In this document: piece by piece, positions 54,495 through 63,879 of the stretch
Layout: the number at the start of each line of letters is the position of its first letter
Position numbering within the stretch: the first letter of the stretch is position 1
Origin: Streptomyces sp. NBC_01198
Lineage (GTDB): Bacteria > Actinomycetota > Actinomycetes > Streptomycetales > Streptomycetaceae
Length of the DNA: 64,000 nt
Direction: 5' to 3'
Assembly (NCBI RefSeq): GCF_036010485.1
Contig: NZ_CP108568.1
Coordinates: 3,246,001 to 3,310,000, forward strand
Notes under the pieces: generated by a model
What the model saw: the letters and a program-made list of their open reading frames with translations, nothing else
Databases searched by the model: none
Told to the model about the DNA's origin: nothing
Program-made: the position numbers and the translations under genes

Positions 54495-55942
54495 AGGCCG
54501 TACTCCCTCCATCGGCGGTCGACCTTCGCCGCCGTCTCCGGGTCGGAGAGGACCATCTCCGGCCAGCCCCCGTCCCGGGTGTAGCCCTCCTCGGGCAGTT
54601 TGCGGGTCGCGTCGATCCCCGCCTTGCCGCCCCAGAACTGCTGGTACGAGGCGTGGTCCAGGTGGTCGACGGGCCCTTCCACGACGGTCAGGTCGCGGGA
54701 GTAGTCGGTGTTGCCGAGCGCCCGCCAGGCGACCTCGTGCAGGTCGTGGACGTCGCAGTCGGCGTCCACGACCACGATCAGCTTGGTGAGCGACATCATG
54801 TGGGCGCCCCAGACCGCGTGCATGGTCTTCTGCGCGTGCTTGGGGTACTTCTTGTCGATCGAGACGATGGCGCAGTTGTGGAAGCCGCCGGCCTCGGGCA
54901 GGTGGTAGTCCACGATGTCCGGCACGATGATCTTGAGCAGCGGCAGGAAGAAGCGCTCGGTGGCCCGCCCCAGCGGCCCGTCCTCGGTCGGCGGCCGGCC
55001 CACCACGATCGACTGGAACACCGGCCGCTTGCGCATCGTCACGCACTCCACGGTCAGCGCGGGGAAGGGCTCCTGCGGGGTGTAGAAGCCGGTGTGGTCG
55101 CCGAACGGCCCCTCGGGCAGCATCTTGCCGGGCTCCAGCCAGCCCTCGACCACCACCTCGGCCTGCGCGGGCACCTGGAGCGGCACGGTCTTGCAGTCGA
55201 CCAGCTCCACCCGCTTGCCCTGCACGAAGCCGGCGAAGAGGTACTCGTCGATGTCGCCGGGCAGCGGCGCGGTCGCCGCGTAGGTGACGGCGGGCGGGCA
55301 GCCGAAGGCGATGGCGACCGGCAGGCGTTCGCCGCGGCGCCGGGCGACCTGGTAGTGGTTGCGGCTGTCCTTGTGGATCTGCCAGTGCATGCCGATGGTG
55401 CGCCGGTCGTGCCGCTGCAGCCGGTACAGGCCGAGGTTCCGCACCCCGCTGTCGGGGTCCTTGGTGTGCGTCAGGCCCAGGTTGAAGAACGACCCGCCGT
55501 CCTGCGGCCAGGTGAAGAGCGCCGGGAGCGCGTCGAGGTCGACGTCGTCACCGGTGAGCACGACCTCCTGCACGGGCGCGTCCTTGACCTTCCTGGGCGG
55601 CACGTGCACCATCCCGGCCAGCTTCCCGAACGCCTCCCGCACACCGACGAAGCCGTGCGGCAGTTCGGGCTTGAGCAGCCCGGCGATCTTCTCGCCGATG
55701 TCGGTGTACGCCTCCAGGCCGAGCGACTTCAGCAGCCGCCGGTCGGTGCCGTAGACGTTCATCGCCAGCGGTGCGACGGAGCCCCGCACGTTCTCGAAGA
55801 GCAGTGCGGGGCCACCGGACTTGTTCACCCGGTCGGTGATCTCGCCGACCTCCAGGTACGGGTCGACCTCGGCGGTGATCCGCCGGAGGTCGCCCTCCTT
55901 CTCCAGCGCCCGGAGGAACGAGCGGAGATCGTCGTAAGCCAT
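54491..55942 (-). CDS. mqnL: MqnL: UbiD-family decarboxylase
   Basis: A 483-residue prenylated-FMN-dependent decarboxylase acting on 1,4-dihydroxy-6-naphthoate derivatives. Family landmarks include GGPALLFENVRG, DGGSFFNLGLTHTKDPDSG, GMHWQIHKDSRNHY, PFGDHTGFYTPQEPFP and VDADCDVHDLHEVAWRALGN. Its cofactor would be supplied by MqnM (50.5 kb). ATG 55942; the gene ends in a GTGA overlap with mqnP. Length is normal. Confidence 0.94.
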   Translation of the reverse strand: MAYDDLRSFLRALEKEGDLRRITAEVDPYLEVGEITDRVNKSGGPALLFENVRGSVAPLAMNVYGTDRRLLKSLGLEAYTDIGEKIAGLLKPELPHGFVGVREAFGKLAGMVHVPPRKVKDAPVQEVVLTGDDVDLDALPALFTWPQDGGSFFNLGLTHTKDPDSGVRNLGLYRLQRHDRRTIGMHWQIHKDSRNHYQVARRRGERLPVAIAFGCPPAVTYAATAPLPGDIDEYLFAGFVQGKRVELVDCKTVPLQVPAQAEVVVEGWLEPGKMLPEGPFGDHTGFYTPQEPFPALTVECVTMRKRPVFQSIVVGRPPTEDGPLGRATERFFLPLLKIIVPDIVDYHLPEAGGFHNCAIVSIDKKYPKHAQKTMHAVWGAHMMSLTKLIVVVDADCDVHDLHEVAWRALGNTDYSRDLTVVEGPVDHLDHASYQQFWGGKAGIDATRKLPEEGYTRDGGWPEMVLSDPETAAKVDRRWREYGL

Positions 55943-55976
55943 GGCGCCAGTCTCGCATCCCGGTCCGGCAGCTTCG

Positions 55977-57089
55977 TCAGACCCCGGCGTAGGAGTGCTT
56001 TCCGCTGACGAAGATGTTCACGCCGTAGTAGTTGAACAGGAAGCAGCCGAAGGCGATCAGCGCCAGATACGCCGCCTTGCGGCCCTTCCAGCCGGCCGTG
56101 GCACGGGCGTGCAGGTAGCAGGCGTAGGCCACCCAGGTGATGAACGCCCAGGTCTCCTTCGGGTCCCAGCCCCAGTAGCGGCCCCAGGCGGCCTGCGCCC
56201 AGATCGCGCCCGCGATGATGGTGAACGTCCACAGCGGGAAGACCAGGGCGTTCATCCGGTACGCGAACTTGTCCAGGCTCGCCGCCGACGGCAGCCGCCG
56301 CATGATGTCGCCCCAGCGCCCGTCGCTCGCCTTGCCCGCCGTCACCGCGACCTCGTAGTGGTCGCGGAAGAGGAAGAGCATCGTGCCGACCGCGGCCAGG
56401 TAGAAGATCGCGCCGGAGATGATCGCGCACGAGACGTGGATCCACAGCCAGTACGAGTGCAGCGCGGGCACCAGCTGCTCGCTGGAGGTGTAGAGCACCG
56501 ACAGTGCCAGGCCCAGGTCGAGCAGCACCGAGGTGACCAGGAAGAGCCCGATCCAGCGGACGTCCTTCTTGAGCGCGAGCAGCAGCAGGTACGCGCCGAC
56601 GGCGACCGCGCCGAAGGTGGTGGAGAACTCGTACATGTTGCCCCAGGGGGCGCGCTGCACGGAGGCCGCGCGGAAGGCGACGCCCGAGGCGTGCAGCACC
56701 CAGGCAAGCACCGTGAAGGACACCGCGATGCGGCCGTAGAGGTCGCCCTTCTCGTTGCCGCCCGCGGCGCCGGGGCCGTCCGCGATACCGCGGTCGCTGG
56801 CCGAGGCGCGGGTGACGACGGTGGGGCGCTCCAGGGTGACCGTGCTGCCGGCCGCGGTCTTGACGGTGACCTGCTGCGCCGCCTTCAGCTTCGCCGCCTC
56901 GGCCTCGGCCTCCTTGGCCTGCGCCTCGGCGATCAGGGCCGCGGACTGCACGGCGATCTTGCTGCGCCCGCCGAAGACCCACTCCGCCAGATGGCCGAGG
57001 AAGGCGAGGGCGTACACGAACATCGCCGAGCGGATCAGGTAGTTGCTGTAGTTCGCGAAGTTCTCGTTGACCGCGGCAGCGATGTTCAC
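55977..57089 (-). CDS. ccsB: CcsB/ResC: System II cytochrome c synthase subunit
   Basis: A 370-residue polytopic membrane protein of the CcsBA haem lyase complex that carries haem out and attaches it to apocytochrome c. The haem-handling WWD-type motif reads WGRYWGWDPKETWAFITW; conserved His residues occur in VLHASG and WLWIHVSCA. Residues 50-110 are a charged Ala/Glu-rich loop. ATG 57089 overlaps the resB stop (ATGA). Last gene of the ccs operon. Confidence 0.93.
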   Translation of the reverse strand: MNIAAAVNENFANYSNYLIRSAMFVYALAFLGHLAEWVFGGRSKIAVQSAALIAEAQAKEAEAEAAKLKAAQQVTVKTAAGSTVTLERPTVVTRASASDRGIADGPGAAGGNEKGDLYGRIAVSFTVLAWVLHASGVAFRAASVQRAPWGNMYEFSTTFGAVAVGAYLLLLALKKDVRWIGLFLVTSVLLDLGLALSVLYTSSEQLVPALHSYWLWIHVSCAIISGAIFYLAAVGTMLFLFRDHYEVAVTAGKASDGRWGDIMRRLPSAASLDKFAYRMNALVFPLWTFTIIAGAIWAQAAWGRYWGWDPKETWAFITWVAYACYLHARATAGWKGRKAAYLALIAFGCFLFNYYGVNIFVSGKHSYAGV

Positions 57090-58804
57090 GCGCGCGCTCC
57101 TTCGTCGTCGTTCACGGCTGGGGTCTCGGCTCCGGGCTCGGTACCGGCTTCGTCATCGGCGGACGGTGGTGGGTCGCCGTCGGGCTTGACGGGTGCGTCG
57201 GGCAGCAGTTGCAGGGCCACGTCGCCGATCTCGTCGGCGATCCTCGCGGACTCGCTGCGGCCCAGGCCGCCCATCTCCACGACGGTCACCCCGTCCTCGG
57301 CGCGTGCCGCCCGCACCCAGATCCTGCGGCGCTGGATGAACAGCGAGCCCGCCAGGCCCAGGATCGCGCCGACCCCGCTGATCAGGGCGGCCTCGTTGCC
57401 GGACTGGTGGGAGACGGTGAAGCTGGCCCAGGTCTTGACGCCGTCGAAGGTCAGGCTGCCTGCGCCGTTCGGCAGCGTCATGGTGTCGCCGGGCTGCATC
57501 ATCTTGGCGAACGGCTGGCCGTCGGTACCCGTGAACTGCTTCATGTGGGTGGTGTCGAGCTGGTACACGTTCTGCTGGCCGCCGGCGTCGATGCCGAGGT
57601 CGCCGTGGAAGGCGTTCAGGATGAGTGCCGGCTGTTGCAGGGTCGGGAAGGTCGAGTACCAGCCCCTGGTGGCGTCCACGGCGAAGGTCGGCGTGAAGAT
57701 GCCGCGGAAGCCCAGCTGGTCGAGCTTGCCGTTCTTGTCCAGCGTCTCGGGGGCCTTGATGACGCCGATCGAGGTGAGCGCGGTGTCCTGCGGCAGGAAC
57801 GGCACCACCGACTTCACGGTGTTGCCCTTGGCGTCCCTGATGGTGACGACCGGGGCGTAGCCGTGCGAGATCAGATAGACCTTCTCGCCGCCGATGCTCA
57901 GCGGGTGGTTGACCGAGATCTCGCCCTTGACGGGTTTGCCGTCGGTTCCGCTGTAGTAGTGGATGTTGGCCTTGAACTCCAGCGCGGTGCCCTTCTCGGG
58001 GCCGCTGGTGGCGTACTTCTGGTCGAAGCTGTCCAGGTCGAAGCCGAACGGTTGGAGATCGTCGGCGCCGTAAAGGGTGCCGCCGCTGAAGTCGTCGTAC
58101 TGGGTGAGGTTGTTGACGAACCCGTCGCCCTCCACCACCAGCTTGCCGCCCTCGGCCTTCTCCAGCGAGGTCAGCGCGAACGCGATCAGCAGCCCGAACA
58201 GCGAGATGTGGAAGAGCAGGTTGCCGAACTCCCGCAGGTAGCCCTTCTCGCCGGCCACCGAGGTCGCGGTGACGTCGCTACGGAACCTGCGCCCGCGCAG
58301 CGCCTTGCGGGCCGCCTCGGTCACCTCCTCCGGGCTCGCCTCGGTGCGCCAGGTGCTGTACGCGGGCAGCCGGGTCAGGTTGCGCGGGGCGCCGGGCGGC
58401 CGGGAGCGCAGCTGGCCGACGAACTGCCAGCTGCGCGGCACGATGCAGCCGGCCAGCGAGATGAACAGCAGGATGTAGATGGCCGAGAACCACGGCGAGC
58501 TGTAGACGTGGAAGAGCCCGATCCGGTCGTATATCGGGCTGACCGTGGGGTGCTTGACCTTGAAGGCCTCGACCTTGAGCTGGTCGCTGTGCTGCGGGAT
58601 CAGCGAGCCCGGGATCGCGGCGAGCGACAGCAGGAACAGCAGGATCAGCGCGACCCGCATCGAGGTGAGCTGCCGCCACATCCACCGCGTCCAGCCCAGC
58701 ACCCCGAGCGCGGGGGCCTCCGCGAAGGTGTCGGCCGGGGCGGTGCTGAGCTGCGCTCCCGCCGCGCCGAGGTCTTCGCGCTCGGTTTTCTCCGTGATGC
58801 TCAT
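57086..58804 (-). CDS. resB: ResB/Ccs1: cytochrome c biogenesis protein
   Basis: A 572-residue membrane protein, partner of CcsB. It has three helices at the N-terminal side (ALILLFLLSLAAIPGSLIPQ; IYILLFISLAGCIVPRSW; LLFHISLFGLLIAFALTSL), a large extracytoplasmic domain (about 230-480) and a final helix near 485-505. The SLIPQ...Q and CIVPRS motifs are typical. The C-terminal tail is acidic and Pro-rich. ATG 58804 is four bases after the ccdA stop. Confidence 0.93.
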   Translation of the reverse strand: MSITEKTEREDLGAAGAQLSTAPADTFAEAPALGVLGWTRWMWRQLTSMRVALILLFLLSLAAIPGSLIPQHSDQLKVEAFKVKHPTVSPIYDRIGLFHVYSSPWFSAIYILLFISLAGCIVPRSWQFVGQLRSRPPGAPRNLTRLPAYSTWRTEASPEEVTEAARKALRGRRFRSDVTATSVAGEKGYLREFGNLLFHISLFGLLIAFALTSLEKAEGGKLVVEGDGFVNNLTQYDDFSGGTLYGADDLQPFGFDLDSFDQKYATSGPEKGTALEFKANIHYYSGTDGKPVKGEISVNHPLSIGGEKVYLISHGYAPVVTIRDAKGNTVKSVVPFLPQDTALTSIGVIKAPETLDKNGKLDQLGFRGIFTPTFAVDATRGWYSTFPTLQQPALILNAFHGDLGIDAGGQQNVYQLDTTHMKQFTGTDGQPFAKMMQPGDTMTLPNGAGSLTFDGVKTWASFTVSHQSGNEAALISGVGAILGLAGSLFIQRRRIWVRAARAEDGVTVVEMGGLGRSESARIADEIGDVALQLLPDAPVKPDGDPPPSADDEAGTEPGAETPAVNDDEGARA

Positions 58805-58808
58805 GGGT

Positions 58809-59585
58809 TCAGACCCCTGGGGTGAAGCTGCTCGACCAGATCTGCATCTGGTAGGTGATGTGTGCCCACACTCCGGTGACCAGCAGGACGCCGACCGCCA
58901 CGAGCATGCCCCCGCCGATCCTGATGACCCAGGCGTAGTGCCGCTTGACCCAGGCGAAGGCGCCCAGCGTACGGCGGAAAGCCATGGCCGCCACGATGAA
59001 GGGCACTCCGAGGCCCGCGCAGTAGAACGCCATAAGCACGGCGCCGCGGACGGCGCTGGCGTCGTCGAAGGCCAGGCTGTTGACCGCGCCCAGGGTGGGG
59101 CCGACGCAGGGCGCCCAGCCGAGCCCGAACAGCACCCCGAGCAGCGGCGCCCCGGCCAGCCCCATGGCGGGCCGGGTGTGGAAGCGGAACTCGCGCTGGG
59201 TGATGCCGCCGACCAAACCCATGAAGGCCAGGCCCAGCACGATGGTCAGCGCGCCGAAGACCCTCGTCAGGACCTCGCGGTGGACCTGGAGGGTCTGCCC
59301 GAAGTTGCCGAAAAGGGCGCCGCCGGAGACGAAGACGGCGCTGAAACCGAGCACGAAGAGCGAGGCGCCCGCCAGCATCCTGCCCCGCCTGGCCTCGGCC
59401 AGGTCGGTACCGGTCACCCCGGTGACGTACGACAGGTAGCCGGGCACCAGCGGCAGCACGCAGGGCGAGAAGAACGAGATCAGGCCGGCGAACATCGCGA
59501 TCGGGATCGCGGCCAGCAGCGCCCCGGTGAGCACCGTCTGGCTCGGGTCGACCGCCAGGGCGGTCAGCGCGTCGTTGCCGCCCAC
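58809..59585 (-). CDS. ccdA: CcdA: thiol-disulfide electron carrier for cytochrome c assembly
   Basis: A 258-residue protein with six helices that passes reducing power across the membrane to TlpA/ResA. Cysteines are in FFSPCVLPLVPGYLSYV and GWAPCVGPTLGAV, the two halves of the inverted repeat. GTG 59585 directly follows the tlpA stop (one base between). Length and motifs are normal for the family. Confidence 0.94.
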   Translation of the reverse strand: MGGNDALTALAVDPSQTVLTGALLAAIPIAMFAGLISFFSPCVLPLVPGYLSYVTGVTGTDLAEARRGRMLAGASLFVLGFSAVFVSGGALFGNFGQTLQVHREVLTRVFGALTIVLGLAFMGLVGGITQREFRFHTRPAMGLAGAPLLGVLFGLGWAPCVGPTLGAVNSLAFDDASAVRGAVLMAFYCAGLGVPFIVAAMAFRRTLGAFAWVKRHYAWVIRIGGGMLVAVGVLLVTGVWAHITYQMQIWSSSFTPGV

Positions 59586-59586
59586 G

Positions 59587-60198
59587 TCACTTCTCCGCGG
59601 CGATCGGGTCGATCAGCTCGTTCAGGTCGTCCTCGCCCAGCGGCTTGAGCGCCCGGGCCGCGAGCCGGCCCTGCCGGTCGACGACCAGCGTGGCGGGCAG
59701 GCTCTGCGGGTTGAGGCTGCCCTTGGGGAAGTGCAGGATCTGCTTGCCGTACGGGTCGAAGAGGTTGGGGTAGGTGATCCCGTACCGCTTCGCGAAGGCG
59801 GCGGCGTTGGAGACGGTCAGGTCGCGGGTGTTGATGCCGAGGAACTGCACGCCCTTGGCCTGGTCCGCGGCGGAGACCTTCGCCAGGTGGGGGGCCTCGG
59901 CGCGGCAGGGGCCGCACCACGAACCCCAGATGTTGATGACGACGACCTTGCCCTTGTACGCCGCCAGGCTGTCCTGTCCGCCGGTGATCGTCTTCCCCGA
60001 CAGCTCGGGAGCCTGCTTGCGGTCGGCGGCCTTGATGACGTTGATCGCGCCGCTGCCGCTGACGAAGTTGGAACTGCCCGAGTCCGAGCCGGTCGAGGAC
60101 GACGAGCAGGCGGCGAGCGTCAGCGCCACGACGGCGGCTCCGACCAGCGCGACAGCACTGCGGAACGGGCGGCGTCGTGGGGCGCGCGTAGGACTCAT
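59587..60198 (-). CDS. TlpA/ResA-like thiol-disulfide oxidoreductase lipoprotein
   Basis: A 203-residue membrane-anchored thioredoxin-like protein. The signal peptide ends in LAAC, with Cys31 lipid-modified. The redox active site is WCGPC at Cys95/Cys98. It keeps apocytochrome c cysteines reduced for haem attachment. First gene of the tlpA-ccdA-resB-ccsB operon; ATG 60198. Function is strengthened by these neighbours. Confidence 0.94.
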   Translation of the reverse strand: MSPTRAPRRRPFRSAVALVGAAVVALTLAACSSSSTGSDSGSSNFVSGSGAINVIKAADRKQAPELSGKTITGGQDSLAAYKGKVVVINIWGSWCGPCRAEAPHLAKVSAADQAKGVQFLGINTRDLTVSNAAAFAKRYGITYPNLFDPYGKQILHFPKGSLNPQSLPATLVVDRQGRLAARALKPLGEDDLNELIDPIAAEK

Positions 60199-60290
60199 GT
60201 GAAAAGTTTCGCATGAGCCTTCCGGCGATCTTCCACACCCCCGACACCGGCACCAAAAGCGGCAATCGCCCCAAGTAAGGACCAGATGAT

Positions 60291-60320
60291 GGCGGCCCGG
60301 CCGCGCGCGGCCGGGCCGCC
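60291..60320. terminator. 30-bp perfect palindrome terminator
   Basis: Two 15-base arms (60291-60305 and 60306-60320) are exact complements. It lies five bases after the deacetylase stop (minus strand) and about 90 bp before the tlpA start, so it should end deacetylase transcription. Confidence 0.65.
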
Positions 60321-60324
60321 GGGG

Positions 60325-61605
60325 TCAGGCGACGGCCGCCGACGAGGGCGTGGTGGCGGCCGGCACCGGGGCGGGCAGGGTCATGAAGTCCTTCCACCCC
60401 TGCGACGGCGCCTGGCCGACCTCCAGCCCCCGCAGCCGGTCGAGCACCGCCGGATCCTGCGCGTCCAGCCAGTCCACGAACTGCCGGAACGACACCATCC
60501 GCACGTCGTCGTGCCCGGCCGCGGCGATGTACTTGAACGCGTCCTCGACCGCGTCCATGTAGATCCCGCCGTTCCACTGCTCGAAGTGGTTGCCGATGTA
60601 GAAGGGCGCCCGGTTGGTCTGGTACGCCCGCTCGAACCCGGCGATGTACGACGCCGTGGCCTGCTCGCGCCAGTACGGGTAGTTGCGCGGGTCGCTGCTG
60701 GTCGCCGCGTGCGACTGGTTGGCCAGCATGTTGTAGTCCATGGACAGCACCTCGAAGGTGTGGCCGGGGAAGGGGATGAGCTGCAGCGGCAGATCCCACA
60801 CGCCCTGCTTCTTCGACGGCCAGATCTGGTTGCCGCCCGGCGAGCTGGCGTCGTAGCGGAAGCCGAGCGCGGCGGCGGTCGGCAGCCACTGGTCCTGGCC
60901 GAGCAGGCACGGGGTGCGGCCGCCGATCAGCTCCTTCTCGTAGTCGAAGGGCAGCGGGTCCTCCCCGTGCCAGCCGGTCTGCGTCTTCCAGGTGGTCACG
61001 AAGGACTTCGCCTGGTCGATCTCGCTCTTCCAGTCCGCCGGGGTCCAGCGGCCCACGCTGCCGGCGCCGGCACAGAAGTGGCCGTTGAAGTGGGTGCCGA
61101 TCTCGTGGCCCTCCTGCCAGGCCTGCCGGACGTTGTCCAGCGTCATCCGCAGGTGGTCGTCGGCGAGGTAGCCGATGTCGGAGGCGCCGAGCGGGCTGTT
61201 GGGCGGGGCGTACTCCAGCTTCTTGTCCTCGGGCAGCAGGTAGAGCCCGCTCAGGAAGAAGGTCATGGACACGCCGTGGTCGGCGGCGAGCTTGCGGAAG
61301 CGGGGGAAGAGGCCGTTGCCGACCTCGCCGGCGCCGTCCCAGGAGAAGATCACGAACTGCGGGGGGGTCTGGCCCGGCTCCAGCCGGTGCACGGCGGGCT
61401 GGTTCGGCTGCTCCCCGGTGTGCGCGGTCGAGCCGTCGCCGATCAGGGTCACCGTCTTGGCCGGGGCGTGCGCCCCGCTGGCCCCCGACGGCTGGCCCGT
61501 CCGGTCCGCGCCACTCTTCTTCCCGGCCCCGCACCCCGCGACGGCCAGGCCGGCCGCCGCCCCCGCGGTTGTCGTCAGCAGACTCCTTCGGCTCATCCCA
61601 CTCAT
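60325..61605 (-). CDS. Tat-exported lipoprotein, polysaccharide deacetylase fold
   Basis: A 426-residue protein. The N-terminus SRRSLLTTTAGAAAGLAVAGC has a twin-arginine motif and a lipobox, indicating export by Tat and lipid anchoring. The NodB-type domain is visible: FVIFSWDGAGEVGNGLFPRF corresponds to motif 1 and HEIGTHFNGHF to motif 2, which retains both histidines. Motif 1 has only a single Asp where active enzymes usually have two, so activity is uncertain. ATG 61605 with GGGGA upstream. Substrate unknown, presumably a cell-wall glycan. Confidence 0.85.
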   Translation of the reverse strand: MSGMSRRSLLTTTAGAAAGLAVAGCGAGKKSGADRTGQPSGASGAHAPAKTVTLIGDGSTAHTGEQPNQPAVHRLEPGQTPPQFVIFSWDGAGEVGNGLFPRFRKLAADHGVSMTFFLSGLYLLPEDKKLEYAPPNSPLGASDIGYLADDHLRMTLDNVRQAWQEGHEIGTHFNGHFCAGAGSVGRWTPADWKSEIDQAKSFVTTWKTQTGWHGEDPLPFDYEKELIGGRTPCLLGQDQWLPTAAALGFRYDASSPGGNQIWPSKKQGVWDLPLQLIPFPGHTFEVLSMDYNMLANQSHAATSSDPRNYPYWREQATASYIAGFERAYQTNRAPFYIGNHFEQWNGGIYMDAVEDAFKYIAAAGHDDVRMVSFRQFVDWLDAQDPAVLDRLRGLEVGQAPSQGWKDFMTLPAPVPAATTPSSAAVA

Positions 61606-61809
61606 GCGTGATCCCCGTCTCTCGGCGTGCATGCCGTGCGGCTGAGGCGGGCGGAAGCGTGGACGCCCACCATGACGTCCACACGTTCCTCACGATTACT
61701 CCTATTTTGGTCAAATCATCTCATTGACCCCCAGATGGCCCCCCGCAATCCCCCCTTCGCGCGGCGCGCCGCCCCCCCGGCCCCCGCCGGCAGGGAACCC
61801 TCGCCGGGG

Positions 61810-62469
61810 CTAGGCCACGGGCTTGGGGGTAGCGCCGCGGAGGTGGAGGGGGACGAGGGCGATCGCGGGCTCGGCGTAGCCGACGGAGACGATCTCGTCA
61901 CCGCGATACGTGAAGCTCGTCACGCTGGCCAGCGTGCACTGGCGCCGACGCGGGTCGTGCCAGAGCCGCCGCCGCTCCGCGTACGACCGCACCACCCAGA
62001 TCGGCAACTGGTGGCTGACGCACACCGCCTCGTGCCCCCTTGCGGCGTCCCGCGCGGCGGCCAGCGCCGCGGTCATCCGCACGACCTGGTCGACGTACGG
62101 CTCCCCCCAGCTCGGCCGGAACGGGTTCGTGAGGTACTTCCAGTTGGCCGGCTTGCGCAGCGCCCCGTCGCCGACCCCGAAGGTCTTGCCCGCGAAGACG
62201 TTGGCGGCCTCGATCAGGCGGGGGTCCTCGGCGACGTCGAGGCCGTGCGCCTCGGCGATCGGCGCCGCCGTCTCCTGCGCGCGCTCCAGGGGCGAGGCGA
62301 CGACGTACGTCACGTCCCGCTCCGCGAGGTGTTCCGCGACCCGCTCGGCCATCTTCCGGCCCAGCTCGGACAGGTGGAAGCCGGGCGCCCTGCCGTAGAG
62401 GATCCCGTCGGGGTTGTGGACCTCGCCGTGCCGCACCACGTGCACCACGGTCAGTTCGTCACTGCTCAT
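61810..62469 (-). CDS. Histidine phosphatase family protein
   Basis: A 219-residue phosphoglycerate-mutase-like enzyme. The catalytic motif is [12 protein letters not shown], with the second His in [13 protein letters not shown] and the phosphate-pocket segment [14 protein letters not shown]. Substrate unknown. ATG 62469 overlaps the hemL stop by four bases (ATGA), so it is probably translated with hemL. No signal peptide. Confidence 0.9.
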   Translation of the reverse strand: MSSDELTVVHVVRHGEVHNPDGILYGRAPGFHLSELGRKMAERVAEHLAERDVTYVVASPLERAQETAAPIAEAHGLDVAEDPRLIEAANVFAGKTFGVGDGALRKPANWKYLTNPFRPSWGEPYVDQVVRMTAALAAARDAARGHEAVCVSHQLPIWVVRSYAERRRLWHDPRRRQCTLASVTSFTYRGDEIVSVGYAEPAIALVPLHLRGATPKPVA

Positions 62470-63779
62470 GCCTGGGCCTCCGCTGCGGCACGTGCGGCGG
62501 CGGGCAGCGCGGCGGCGATACGCTCCACGGCCCGCTCGTCGTGCGCGGTCGACACGAACCAGGACTCGAAGGCGGACGGGGGCACGTACACGCCCTGCGC
62601 CAGCATCGAGTGGAAGAACGGGGTGAAGCGGTACGCCTCCTGCCGCTTCGCCGCCTCGAAGTCACGGACCTCCTCGTCCGTGAAGAAGACGGAGAACATA
62701 CTGCCTGCCGTCTGCAGCCGGTGCGCGACCCCCTCCTTGCCGAGCGCCGCCGTCACCAGCCCCTGGATCTCCGCGGAGACCGCGTCCACCGTCCGGTAGG
62801 CCGCGTCGTCCAGCAGCCGCAGCTGCGCGAGACCGGCCGCGGTCGCCACCGGGTTACCGGACAGCGTGCCCGCCTGGTAGACCGGGCCGACCGGCGCGAG
62901 CTGCGCCATGACGTCGGCCCGCCCGCCGAACGCGGCCGCGGGGAAGCCGCCGCCCATCACCTTGCCGAAGGTCATCAGGTCGGGGCGCACACCGTCGAGC
63001 CCGTACCAGCCGGCCTTGCTGACCCGGAAGCCGGTCATCACCTCGTCCGAGACGTAGAGGGCGCCGTCGGCCGCGCACAGCTCCTTGAGCCCGGCGTTGA
63101 AGCCGTCCCGGGGCGGCACGACGCCCATGTTGCCGGGCGAGGCCTCCGTGATGACGCAGGCGATCTCCTCGGGGTGCGCGGCGAAGGCGGCGCGTACCGC
63201 GTCGAGGTCGTTGTAGGGCAGCACGATCGTCTCGCCGGTCTGCGCGCCCGTCACCCCGGGGGTGTCGGGCAACCCGAACGTGGCGAGCCCGGAACCGGCG
63301 GCGGCCAGCAGCGCGTCCACGTGACCGTGGTAACACCCCGCGAACTTGACGACCTTGGCCCGGCCGGTGAAGCCGCGGGCCAGCCGGATCGCGCTCATCG
63401 TCGCCTCGGTGCCGGACGACACCAGCCGTACCTGGTCCAGCGGTTCGACCCTGGCCACCATCTCCTCGGCCAGCGTGACCTCGCCCTCGCTGGGCGTGCC
63501 GAAGGACGTACCATGTGTCACCGCCGCCTGGACGGCGGCGATCACCTCGGGATGCGCGTGGCCGAGGATCATCGGTCCCCACGAGCAGACCAGGTCCACA
63601 TACTCACGGCCGTCGGCGTCGGTCAGGTACGGACCGGTACCGGACACCATGAAGCGGGGTGTACCACCCACGGCACGGAAGGCCCGCACCGGAGAGTTCA
63701 CGCCTCCTGGGGTCACGGCCGCCGCGCGGTCGAACAGTTCCTGGGACACTGGTGCTTCGTAGGGATAGCTCACAGACAC
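62466..63779 (-). CDS. hemL: HemL: glutamate-1-semialdehyde 2,1-aminomutase
   Basis: A 437-residue PLP enzyme that makes 5-aminolevulinate in the C5 haem pathway. Landmarks are [49 protein letters not shown] and the PLP-lysine motif [11 protein letters not shown] (Lys273), then [15 protein letters not shown] 63779 ([15 protein letters not shown]). The nearby cytochrome c assembly genes need haem, a sensible neighbourhood though not an operon. Confidence 0.96.
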   Translation of the reverse strand: MSVSYPYEAPVSQELFDRAAAVTPGGVNSPVRAFRAVGGTPRFMVSGTGPYLTDADGREYVDLVCSWGPMILGHAHPEVIAAVQAAVTHGTSFGTPSEGEVTLAEEMVARVEPLDQVRLVSSGTEATMSAIRLARGFTGRAKVVKFAGCYHGHVDALLAAAGSGLATFGLPDTPGVTGAQTGETIVLPYNDLDAVRAAFAAHPEEIACVITEASPGNMGVVPPRDGFNAGLKELCAADGALYVSDEVMTGFRVSKAGWYGLDGVRPDLMTFGKVMGGGFPAAAFGGRADVMAQLAPVGPVYQAGTLSGNPVATAAGLAQLRLLDDAAYRTVDAVSAEIQGLVTAALGKEGVAHRLQTAGSMFSVFFTDEEVRDFEAAKRQEAYRFTPFFHSMLAQGVYVPPSAFESWFVSTAHDERAVERIAAALPAAARAAAEAQA

Positions 63780-63879
63780 ATGCTCTCAAACCCCGGGCGT
63801 TGCGCCACAACGTCTCAACCGTGCATCTGAGACGATGATCGGGTTGCATGGTTGGGGCGGCAGATGGTCGGGTAGTGGA

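Noticed and set aside
61738..61800. Possible 6C-type small RNA (several C-runs)
   Set aside because: Runs of six or more C occur, but not in the paired-hairpin layout of 6C RNA.
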